From Trogon surrucura (taxonomy: Eukaryota > Chordata > Aves > Trogoniformes > Trogonidae), in NCBI GenBank assembly GCA_020746105.1, contig CM036618.1:108574622-108638621 (forward strand): DNA of 64,000 bases, in the 5' to 3' direction. Both the position numbers and the translations under genes were made by a program. Shown one piece after another: positions 10,946 through 22,825 of the stretch. Under the pieces are notes generated by a model. That model had not been told where the DNA came from, made no database searches, and saw only the letters and a list, made by a program, of their open reading frames with translations. Position 1 is the first letter of the stretch. Each line of letters opens with the position of its first letter.

Positions 10946-13900
10946 TCTATAGAAAGTCTCATCCACTCAGTCTTCCAGGTCTGTATCAGCCCTCCCCTGT
11001 AACATCACCTTTCCCTGCCTTTCCTTTAACCACGGTTAGTGTTTGACACCACTGACACTACTAAGTCAGACCTTCATCATAGGGTTTGTCCATCTCATCA
11101 GGAGCCCCGGCTACAGAAACAAATTCCCCTCATGTCTCTTGTTTTTCGTAACTGAGGACTCTGACTCCCTAATTAACCACATTGAAACTCACTGTACAAC
11201 ATTTTTGAATGAGCAAAAGAAGGCAAAAATGATTTTTTTTAAAACAAACAGCAGCAACGCAAGATTCATAGGAAGACTTTCAGGTGGTAAAATATATATG
11301 GAAGTTGCTGAAGATGCAAACTAGGCATTACTCTGCCTTGGACTAATCATCTGAACCTCATATTCCAGTGCCCGGATTTACTTTTCTCACTGTTTTCCAT
11401 AGCTAAACATTTTGTAAATTGGCAGTAACTATATGTGGTATTACAAAAAAAAATTCTCAGGAATACATAGGCACTAGAACAGAGTACATTGATATATGTA
11501 TTAAAAAAAATTACATGAGAAGTCTCTGCTTATTGATGATTCTTCAGAACCCAACGACTTGCAGACAGAAGAGTTCAAAATAGTTGTTCAAATTATACCT
11601 TTATGTGATTAATTAACTGTGCCTACACTGAAAATGTAATAACTCAAAACAAAGGAGCCTCTGGGAAAAAACTGACGGCTCACCTAGCAAGCAGCCTACA
11701 CCAGAGGGGTGCTAAGAAAAAAAAAAATCAGTTGAAAACAGGCTGTGAACACAAAGTTCACAGTGGGCTATGTACTGTTTGTGAAGGAAGAGTTGGGAAC
11801 CTTTAATTTACACAGCGTATAGAAAATAAAAGAAAAATGTGATTTCATTTCTCCAGTTTTCTAATAAGCTACGAATACATGCAGTGGAGGACCTGGCTGA
11901 GGGTGCTCACTATTTTCGCCTCTCTAACCTGCCCAGCTGTCACAATGCTTTTTTTGGATCCCATCATTCTGCCTGTAGTTTCACATTCCTCAACAGAAAC
12001 TTCACACCAACAACATTCATCAGAGAAAAACGGCAATTTGAGTCAACACTTGAGAGACTACTTGCCTTCAATTCAAGCCCAAAATTGCATGAATACTGAG
12101 AAACAGTTAAGGACGTGGCAGACAAGTAACTATCACAGAAGTGTATTCAAATATTTTGTACATAACTTCACCCTTTTTTGTAGCAGTTTTTTGGATGATA
12201 CTTTAAAATACTTACTGCAAAACAAACTAATTTAAGCTGATGGTGGTAGAAAGAAATTTAATTCACCAGCCAACTTCACATATTAGGTTTATTCACTTAA
12301 GATTTCAACATAATTACAAAGGGACACCAAGCAGCTTGTTGAACTCTGTGAACTTCAGCTGACAGAGCTGTTTCTGGGTTGCTGCACTGTACTCTTTTGT
12401 ACCACTCTACGCTTTTTCCTCCAAAAAAATAGGAATAAAAATATTATTATGACAGCTTAAAAAACAATTAAAAAGATTGTGCATTTGCTATGTTTTGCCA
12501 TGTCAACTTTACTGGAATTTCATTTTGGCTTTTAAGAACTTAAGTAAACAGATTAAGAACTCCACAACCATTACCCTGCAGCATATTCTAAAGATTAAAA
12601 AATTAAAGTCTGCTAAGTAAGGCTAATTCATGTCAAAGCTTTTAGATTTCTAATAGTATCATGAGTTACTGCCGGGTAAAGGAGTAGAAAGAGTAAGCTC
12701 CTTAAGAATGTTATGTCCATCTGTGAGGGCCATCTGTCAAAGAAATCCTGAAAGAAGAGGCTAACGAGGAATCCGGAATACGCCCAGCTGTTGTACTGTG
12801 AATTACTACCTATGCGAGAAAACCTTAACACACATTTCTAGGCAGATAAATGTTTTCGTTCCTTTTGATTCTCATTTTAGATACGCAGCCTCTGCTCTCC
12901 GCATTTCGGTACAATCATGAGTTGTCTCCGAAACAGTTGATCGCATCAAACAATTCTGAGAGCAAATTAGCATAAATTGAGGACTTGATTGGTTTTGACA
13001 ATGACAGTCAAAAAAGGCATTTTCATATTTATTTCTTTAAAATACCCTGATGATACGCAGAGCGTTTGCTCAGAAGCTGGCCGGACAATTTAAGAAATGT
13101 TAATATAGACTCTTATATATGTGTCTGTATGTGTATCTAAGGCATACCTGTATGGTTTTTTAATTATCAGGGATATTTCTAAGTGTCGTGAGCTGAAGCA
13201 ACTGCTAGCTGCAAATCACTAGAAAATTTCTGATGAAGAAATAAGCTAACCTGCAGGGTCCACATTGCATTCCACAGCAACTCTCCTCTAGCATTTTTCA
13301 GTCTTCCTCCGGGAATAAATACACAGATAGAAATACACCAAGAATTACACAAGGAGAGGGAAAGGGAAGTCTGTACAGAAATGAGTTCGGAGATCAATGG
13401 ATGCTTTTCATTTTGCCAAAGGAAGGATATACAGTTTTAATACGAGGTTGCTCTTATCCCTCTCCCATCCATCTACTTGATCAGCAATAAAAATCACCAG
13501 GAAGCTATAAAAATATATTAAAGGGGGAAAAAAACACAAAGAAGAATGCGGAATATATTTTAAAGACACATAAAATATAAAGAAATAGAGAGCACATTAC
13601 AAAAATTTAAATAAATTGTTTCTTGTGCCCTAAGTTATGTGGGAAACAGGAAAAAGCTAAGATGCAAAGCTGCAAAATAAAATCTGGAGGCTAAAGAAAA
13701 CGGTTTACAATGAAAAGAAAACCAACACGATCCCAAGAGAACAAACGTACACATCAAATACTTGCCATAGCTCTTGTAACATGTGAAGAAGCACTGTTCT
13801 ATCTTATATATTCTACTGGTTTTCCCCCAGGCTAGTATAGCTTTAGATTTCACGTATTTTTTTGAAAGACTGCCTGGCAGGAAGAAGGTTTCGGAAAACA

Positions 13901-14873
13901 ACACTACTACACAACCATTTTAACGTGCTGCAGAGATCCTTTGCTTTCTTCCACCTTCATCCAATAAAGGTTTGCTCAGCAGTTGCACAGACACCTGTGA
14001 TTCCTCTTTTTTTAATGGAAGTCGGTGTTGTTAAGAATAGCTACCCCCCTGCGAAAAAAAAAGGAGGGGGGCAGGAGGGGAGAAGGCTACTGAAGAACAG
14101 ACAAAAGCTTAGCTTTTCCAAATATGTCTTCTATTTAACTGTGCCCTAAATTAACAATATATAGGTTAAATGCTAATATAGGAAAGATTACTTCCTACTG
14201 AGTAAGTAAAAAGTAGAACAGCAGAACGCGAAGAACCTACTACTCCTGAAATAATAAAACTGGATGTAGGATACTCTCCTCCTACTTTCCTCCAGCTTGA
14301 TCATGTTCTTTACTGTAAATATGGCATTGGGTTTACTACCTTTTGATGACTTGCAAAAAAATAAAATCCACTAATGAATAACCGTGTTGAAAGAATTCTG
14401 TTTGCAAATTGTTAAAATACAGCAGGAGATACTGCCATTAAATACAAGAAATGTGAAGTGACTTGACTTTTAGGTACAGAGAAAAAGAGACTGAGAGCCT
14501 GTGAAAGTACATCTATATATGCCCACAAGGGAAGAATGAAAAATTGTATTTCACTGTAAATTTAGATTAATTCATGTTATTATTCACTCCATGTAAAGCA
14601 CGTGAACAGCAGCTAGTCCAACCTCACCGATGCTGATATAGACTGAATCAAAGCCTTGCTGGAGGCAGCAAGAAAGAGGAGGAGTGCCTTCCAGAACTGA
14701 CTGTACACTTGCAAGGTTTTACATTGAAAAGAAAGCAGCAGCAGAGGACTGTCTCGTTTCCTGTGTGCTATTCACAGCCAGATGAAGAATCATATCACAA
14801 CCATCTTACAAAATTCTCAACCAAGCCCTCCTCTGAGAGAACAGGACACAGTGGAAGGAGCTGAAGAGAGACA

Positions 14874-15308
14874 TAAATGTTGGGGTCCCCAGTTCAAGAG
14901 AGACAGGGACCTACTGGAGAGAGTCCAAGGGAGAGCTTCGAGGATGATCAAGGGACTTGAACATCTCTCCTGTGAAGAGAGACTGAGAGAACTGGGGCTG
15001 TTTAGCCTTGAAAGGAGACGGCTGAGAGGGGACCTTATTAATGTATATAAATACCTGAGGAGTGACATGAAGAAGGGGCCAGACTTTTCGGTGGTGCCCA
15101 GTAATAGGACAACAATATGAGAAGAAATTTCGTTACTGTGAGGGTGACAGAGCCCTGGCACAGGCTGCCCCGAGAGGTTGTGGAGTCTCCTTCTCTGCAG
15201 ACTTCCAAAACCTGCCGGGATGCGTTCCTGTGTGGCTGCCCTAGGCAGGGGGTTGGCCCAGATGATCTCTAGAGGTCCCTTCCAACCTTGAACGTCCTAT
15301 GATTCTAT
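14874..15308 (+). mobile_element. CR1 LINE 3' fragment
   Basis: A plus-strand, 5'-truncated CR1. It reads through GGTCCCCAGTTCAAGAG, the LGLFSLERRRLRGDLIN coding signature near 14990-15045, and the 3' UTR segment GGTTGGCCCAGATGATC, and it ends in CCTATGATTCTATG. The open frame (14782-15120) is the C-terminal tail of the CR1 ORF2 protein with sequence upstream that is not CR1. It is moderately diverged and inactive. Confidence 0.92.
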
Positions 15309-17768
15309 GTCTCTAAATGCACAAGGAAAACACAAAGAAACATAAAAATCCCTCCACCTCTGTCATGACATAATTTTTTTTTTCTTTATCACTCAGGACT
15401 CCATAATAATTTTAAGGGTGAGAAGGAAACCTCGTGCCTAATTGCTCAGCTGCAGAGTCTGGGAAGGCAGCACTTAGTTGCTGTAAGACCTAAAGCTTTG
15501 CACAGCAGCAGCCACGCCTGGCACCTCGGGCTCACCCACGCAACCAGCCTGGCCCAAACCTGAATACAAGAGAGGCTGGTAATGAAGCTTTTGAGACAGA
15601 AGTTCCACCCTGACAGGTAAAACGAGACACAATTTTACATTATTATTTAGCATTAGCTCTTCAGTTGTGCTAAGCTGATTCAATGTGAAAAATGTACGAG
15701 TTTGTTTCTGTATGTCCAGGGGGATAGCGAGGTAGGTTTGAGGTAGGTTCGAAGACTGCCCAGAAGTTTCCTGTGCGCATCTGAAAAACAGTTTGTAGTA
15801 AAACTGTTCTTGGGCGTTTTTCCACCTCTTATTTCACTATTTTGAGACAGCAGGGTGCTTTCCTTTTTACACTAAAATGACTTTCAGAGTAACAGACTTA
15901 CTGACCTACATAATGAGGTTTTGAATTTGCATTTTAACTCCTTACACTCAGGGTTTCTTCTGCTCTGTCTACTTTTCAGGCTGAAGAGGATCTGGGTGGG
16001 ACTTTCTAAGAGACTGAGGCCATAATCCTTCATCTGACCATGGGATACTGGGCAAGATGGGATACAGTCTGGGGTTTTTTTCTCCTCAGTGAGACCAGCA
16101 ACGTGACCCTTCTTTGCTGTACAGCACAAACACGTACGGAAGCAGAATGGAAAGGGCAGAGAACAATGAACAGAAGGATGTGACCTCTGTTAGGATCTGC
16201 TTTGAATTCCTAGCCTGACTGTTGATCACTAACAGCCACTTCTACTAATTTTTTTTCTCTATTATGCTTCTCCACATTCAATGTTCATACAAAAAGTCAT
16301 TAACTACAGAAGGAAAGAGTTTGCCGGAGAATTTCCGAGACTTTAAAACGCTGAAAAGCAGCACCTTGTGCAGATCACTGAAAATGATGGCAGCAACAGT
16401 CGTGCTGTGTCTCAAGTAAAATTTGCTGAAGCACCCAGGTGAACCAGAAGCCTGCATCTCAGTGAAAACTATACAAAGTGATTCCAGTTTTGTCATTTTT
16501 AGATCCTATGACAAAATACAACACAATCCACACTGAGAAGTTACAATGAGAAAATATATACTAGAAAACTATGCATTTCATAGTACTGTTATTTTTTTTT
16601 TAATTAGAGATTGAGAAATGATTAATTTAATATGCCTAAATGACAAGTATTGTATTAAAGACAGATTCAAATAAAGATCTGCAGCTACGAAGTGAAAGCT
16701 AGGATTGAAGTCACATTTTTAAAAGTCAGAGAATACTACCTTTGAACAAACAGTTATTTAGGAAAACTCAAAAGCACAAAAAAAACCACGTCAGCCCTCA
16801 GAAGTCACTCATGCCTTCCCTCCCTTCTTGTTTCACTCAGTCCCATGCTTGTTTTCTGTCTAGTATCCTTCATTTAAATAGCTGGTCACTTGGAGGATCA
16901 AAGCTGCTATTTTCAGTCACTTAACCTACGGTTAATCTCATTGTTGCATGCCCGTTTAAGTAGAATTACTTGTCTACTGTGCACCTAATGGCTAACAAGG
17001 AGACTGACAGTAAGTCCTTGGCTATACGTACTGTTAAAGAAGGTGCGCTTCAGAACTCAGATAACGAGCAGTTTTAACTAGTTTTGATGCTTGTTTATAG
17101 AGTTGATTGATATTTGAACTTATGGGACTTAATGTCTGTATTAATCGTTGTTGTCTGGCTGAGACTCAAGGATTGTTTTCCTCTCTCTGGAAAGCCAACT
17201 GAAAAGCAAATTTTTTAGAGCAAGGAACAGCAGTTTGGAACAAACTAGCACATAGGTTGGTTACATCTATAAATGATTTATTAACATGATGTATAAGCAG
17301 AGTTAATAAAAAACTTTCCTTGGACACGTGTAATACCTGATCTACTTCAAGAAAAGTCTAAGTATAAAACAAAGTGATAATTTACCTAATTCTACCCAAA
17401 AGCCTGGAATCAAAGATCTTTCCTAACGGGTGCCTGTGCCTCAGCTCCAACCAGGAGAGACTTTTCTGAACTCAACACCAGCCACATTGCTTCCAGCAGG
17501 TTGTGTGTTTTAAGAAATGGAAAAGTTTTAGCACCATTTAGCACAGTTATCAACACTGTCACCAAAGCATTGTGCAAAAACAATGCTTCACACATAAGCA
17601 AAGCTTCCTGCGTGCCTAACATTTTTTAATTTTTTTTTCCACAGACTCAAAGAAAAACACCTGTTCAGTTTTGAAACAACAGAAAGCAATGGTCGGTGTT
17701 TAAATATTGAGTTTTTAGCACTCAGCTTGAGATGACCTGTTCTAAACAGATCATAGGTTCATATTGAA

Positions 17769-17870
17769 TAATAACAGAATAGCAGGTTGGAAGAGACCTC
17801 AAGGATCATCTTGTCCAACCTTCTTGACAAAGATATGGTGTAGACAAGATGGCCCAGCAGCCTGTCCAGT
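17769..17870 (-). mobile_element. Short CR1 tail, minus strand
   Basis: CAGAATAGCAGGTTGGAAGA, then GACCTCAAGGATCATC and AAGATGGCCCAGCAGCCTG, is the reverse complement of a CR1 3' end of about 100 bp. A plus-strand CR1 end lies about 90 bp away, giving an inverted pair. Confidence 0.8.
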
Positions 17871-17956
17871 CCACAGACAACTCAATATTTTTTTCCTTCA
17901 ATAAATAAAATCATTCTGTAAAACGTCTATTTAACATGTCTCCTTTCTTCTCATGG

Positions 17957-18012
17957 ATCTAGAGTAGAGGAGTAGTCCCTTCCAACCCCTAACATTGTAT
18001 GATTCTATAATA
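17957..18012 (+). mobile_element. Short CR1 tail, plus strand
   Basis: GGAGTAGTCCCTTCCAACCC, followed by CTAACATTGTATGATTCTAT, is the terminal 40-55 bp of CR1. It is oriented opposite to the tail at 17769-17870. Confidence 0.75.
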
Positions 18013-20599
18013 ATTGCAAGGTACTGCCTGACTTACATTTCTTTAACATGACAAATAAAACAAAAGCCCAGCGCTGAGACTGGAATGGCATAAATACACA
18101 ACCACCGATATAAAATCATGGTTCAAAAAGATCAATTCCACTAGAAGTTTACAAAAAAAGTCTCTGCCACTCTCCTGAAAATTGCACCTCCAAAGGCTAA
18201 ACTGAACTCAAATATTATATTGACGTGAAATCCTCCACTCAAGCACGAGGTGACCCAGCATGCCTGCAAGACCAGACTAGGCAAGTAACTCTCAGCTGCT
18301 TCAAGATACACTTTTTATAAAATGAGTCACATGCATCTTGCTAGATAGTTTCTGAGAATTTTGTGGTTTCTTTTACATCTCAGTTGTATTAGAATTTTTA
18401 AGACTTTGTTGCACAATCCTAAAAAATTAGAATGATAAAAGACAATCATCAATTATTGACACCTTCATCAACTATGTAATACCAAGCGAAGAACAGTTAT
18501 TTAGGAACAATAACAAGGATTTACCAGCTGAATTCTGTTTGAGCTAACCATGTCTTTCCTCTCAGCTACACCTAATTTTCCAGTCTCCTGGTATCTGGCT
18601 ACAGTCAGCTTTCAAACTCCCTAATAAAGCCTATTGAAGGGACCAGCTCTGACCTCCTGTGAAGTAGCACAGAGCTGATAAAGTATTCAGAGTTCTTCTG
18701 CTTAATATATTATGCAAATGTAATTAAAAATCTCAGTCAGATTATTACTGATGTTATTTGAATGTTGTACCAACTAGTATCATGCCATCAGACACTTTCA
18801 GCCAAGACTTCTCATTACCATAAAATACAAATAAAGTTGAAGCCTGCAGCATGAATCCCACACAATCACGCGTATCTCAACTATTTCACACACAAGCTGT
18901 ATTTTTACCTTAAATGCACATTCCGTCGTCAGTAACTGCTGCACTGTGTTCAAACAGACCAGTTATAGAGAATTTCAATCGTAACAGAACCCAAGGACAA
19001 CACATCGGGATTATGTCAAAATTTCTAACAGGATACCAGAAACAACTTCATCCCAGCTCAAGATATCCTCTGTTTTCATGCAGCAACAGGAACTTCAAGG
19101 TTTTTCAGAACAATTCTATTATTCCATCACTCTCTCTAGAGTACAGGGATTAAAATTTTTTTTTGATGCTGCTAATAATATTACATACACATGCTAAATT
19201 GCACTGATCTGGAAAAGGGAACTGGGGAGTAATAACAGGGCCAAACCACGTTTGTGCAATGCTTATTGATCGGAACCACACGAGCGTCTCCCAAAAGAGA
19301 CAACACTTCAAACCCACAGAAATGAGTACCTGCAACAGCAAGACACACACTCAAAGTAAAAACCTAGGGGGATTTTTACACGGTACTCTCCACAACGTTT
19401 GAGCACGTTTTCTTAGAGGTTTCACGTTAGCTTCATCAAGGTGCTGTTAAATACACACACTGGGATAGCATAAACTGGAAGACACACAAAATACACTTGA
19501 GACGGGCCCAGTTTCGGCAGGCAGCAACATAGAAAGATCATGGCAACACGTTCAAAAGGCAAGTAGGGAAACCAGCAAGCTGCTCTGCATTCAGGTAGAC
19601 ATGGCAGAGTGCAGAAGTAACTAATTCATTTAAAACTTTTGGCGTAGAAATTTTGGGTGTTGCTATATTCATAGAAAAAGCAGGAAAATGACACAACAAG
19701 CAAAACAGGACGACAGAACTCCCCAGGGAAACTGCACTGAGCAGCTTCTCTGCTCATTTTTCTAATGGAGCTGGCATAATTGTTGATGACACATATTTGG
19801 TTTTTTTAAGTCTTGGGCATGTTAAGGTCAGACATCAGCATTTATTAGAAATCAGTTTTCCTTAATTGGAATTAAATCTGTGAGAAGGGATGCAAAGGTC
19901 TACCATGAAGTCAGACAGCACCAACACACAAATGCCGCATTTCTTGCCCATGACATCCTCAGAACCCTTCTGATTTTCCAACAGACACGAGTTAATCTCA
20001 CGACATTCAAATGGGAATTATGATGTTTTACATTTCAGCATTCACAGCTCTCCTAAGTATTTACTGTCAAAAGCAATCACTGTATTAGCATTACAGTTTA
20101 AACTACAGTTTAAAGCAACAATTGAATCAATGTTAACAAAACACTTGCAACCTGATAACAACCCCTCTTCCAGTAGGTTGGGCAAAAAGCCATCACTGTA
20201 AATTGTTACTCAATTTCCTAAAGCTTTTTGGGGGTTACATTCTTAAAAAGGAATACCAGATTCGTGACGCAAGTGAGTAGAAACAGAATGCTATTTGGAG
20301 CTGATGCAATTAATCAAGCAGAAAACATGTAGAATATACTACCATTATGCAACTTTCACTTCCTTAACCATAACACAAAATATTTAGAATGATTATGAGG
20401 AATGTCACGTTAGACCACGGAAACATTGGGAGCAAACCCTGAATTCTTTTCCACGTCCAATACATCAGGATTAGGTAATATTTGTCATAATGTTATGAAC
20501 TGCGATAAAATCCCATGTGAGAATGTTTTAATAGATTACTTTTTTTTCCCACAAGAGAAAGAGTGCCACTGAAAGAACAAACAGCACTAGGAAAGGTAT

Positions 20600-21060
20600 T
20601 GGTAAGGAACTGGCTGAAAGAGAAATGACAATGGGTAGTGCTAAAAGAGGAAATCAAATCAGAGAAAGATTAGTAGTGGTAAACCTTCAGGGTCAGTTTT
20701 CAAACTGATTTAACATTTTAGTTAATAACCTTGGCACAAAAATTAATGCATGCTAATAAAATCTGTAGATGTCACAAAGCTGGAAAGCAGCAGTAACAGC
20801 AGGGAAGACTGGAATATCAGACATACAGAAATGGTTAAACTGAAGACTATAATAACAGAAATTGGACTAAATAGAAAATGTAAATACTCACTTTTGAGTG
20901 TAACAGCAGAAACTTCACCTGTACCCTAAGAGCTTACCAACTGTAAATGACAGAAAAGGAACAGGAGCACACCAAATAATTATACCCGCACCCTTTCAGT
21001 GCAATGGAACCATGGCGCTTGGTTTCACTGAGAGAAGTATTCTAGCAGAGAGAGAAAAAT
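20600..21060 (+). mobile_element. Ancient CR1/L3-like reverse-transcriptase relic
   Basis: Plus-strand sequence follows the old CR1/L3 reverse-transcriptase region. The blocks in order are AGATTAGTAGTGGTAAACC, AACATTTTAGTTAATAACCT, TTGGCACAAAAATTAATGC, GCTAATAAAATCTGTAGATG and TCACAAAGCTGGAAAGCAGC. The position that encodes FADDTKL in intact elements now reads SVDVTKL, so the catalytic box is lost. The later part (20900-21060) is only weakly recognisable. This is much older than the CR1 copies near the exons. Boundaries are approximate. Confidence 0.7.
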
Positions 21061-22709
21061 ACTGCAGCTAGAACACAAGTTCTTTCTAAAATATAATCTG
21101 AAGTATTATCTATAGTCCTTGTCATTAAAGTTTCAGAAAGCTGGAAGTTGTCTGACAACTTTAAGAGGAAGGAAATGCAGACAGAGACTATAAAGGGAGA
21201 AATGCACTTGATCTAAGCACATCCCAGTATCTCCAGTACCTGCAGTATCTTGGCAGAAAAATATCTCAGAACTTGAAAAATAAAATAAAGAATGCACTGT
21301 TTGCTCAAACACACTAAAAATACACTTATTAAGAATAAACAACAGCATTGTTGAAAGAAGTCTTTGTATGCAAGTTGCATTTATAATCCACTTTTTTCTT
21401 ACAACACACAGCATAAAGTATAATTCTTGCCTAAAAATAAACCATATTTTTTTTAATATCTCAGATATTAACTTACAGCCTGTATTTTGAGCACTTAAAC
21501 TTAAGCAGACCCCTAAAAGAGCTATACTTGCAGAAAAGTAAATTCCTTTCCGTGCTAGAAGTTCAATTTCCCATACGAGGAAAACACAGCTTTGCTACCA
21601 TAACACCAGATAAGATTTTAGCCCCTCCTATCCTTTTTTTTTTCTTCTCTTCTAGTTCTGGTAATTTTTTTGTACCTTTCTAATGACCTTTTCCTGGACT
21701 GGACACACTGTATCTGATCAAAAATTACTGAGTTACAGTGGCAGTAATATCACTGCTTCCTGTCGCACAAGGAAATGCTGAAGGGTGCCCCCCAACAGCT
21801 AATAAAGAAAAAGTGAACAGCATAAACACCACGGCACCTGAGTCAATAAAGATTTTAATACAACTTTCCAGATAAAGCTCCGCAAGGTCTTGCTTCCCTG
21901 ACCCCAGCCATGAAGTCTTCCAAAACTGAACCAAGCATGACCTTACGCAAGCATCTGCTTTGTAAGCGGTATTCTAATTTGCAGGATGTTGTGACCCATT
22001 TTTTCTCATCTAAGAAGTTAAAGTCTAGCAATATTTTGCTATTATCAAAAAGGAACACAAGGCAGGCTCTACAATGAACAGCTCTTCTCAAATTTTAAGC
22101 TTACTGTAGAACAGCTTCAAAGCAGACAAGATTGTTTGGAGTTATACTTCCTTAACTGCCCTTTCCTCAGTCAGATTCTTGCACTGATACCTTATTATAT
22201 ATAATTAAGATATCTTGCAAGACTATCTTGATTCACTACAAAGAAATGGAAGTACTACATCTAGTGGTTTGGGAAACAGCAATTCTACTTATAAATTCAA
22301 ATACAAAATTTCTACTTGGTAGATCTGAAAGCTCAGATAATGGAAAGATTCTCACTCCAGATGCACCAAATACTCACCAGGAAGAATGCTCTAGCAAGAA
22401 ACTAGGTAAAAGACAAAGGTTTAAAACACTTCTTACAATGCATTCCAGCATCTCGCTGTTACGGTTTTATACTAGCACTACAGGAATATCAAACAATAAA
22501 GCCAAGTTATATTGCTTGCTTATGCTATGACAAATCTGCACAGCACTTGGCGTTCAGAGGATAACAAATCTGTGCAGTTTCTGATCTGATCTAATCTATT
22601 AACATAAACCCAACTGTGTTTCAAATAAGAACAAAGAAGCAAAGTGCCCATAATCATAAATAAAATAAAGGCATTCTAAGGAGGAACTTGAGGAACATAT
22701 AAGGTATGA

Positions 22710-22825
22710 ATAAATGAGAAACTGAGGCACTATGAAAGGAGGTAGTTATGAAATAAATACTGTGTTCACAAAGAGCTAACGGAAAGTCTGTAGAAGACAA
22801 AACATGAGGCAGTCTCCTAATAACA
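22710..22825 (-). repeat. MIR-like SINE fragment
   Basis: AATGAGAAACTGAGGCACTA, GTTCACAAAGAGCTAACGG, AAAGTCTGTAGAAGAC and GGCAGTCTCCTAA follow the reverse complement of MIR in order (GAAACTGAGGCACAGAG, GTCACACAG, AGTCTGTGGCAGAGC, AGGTCTCCTGA). It is decayed and its ends are uncertain. Confidence 0.5.

Noticed and set aside
11839-12235. Overlapping open frames of 86 and 118 codons
   Set aside because: Overlap in different frames with no recognisable motif; chance frames.
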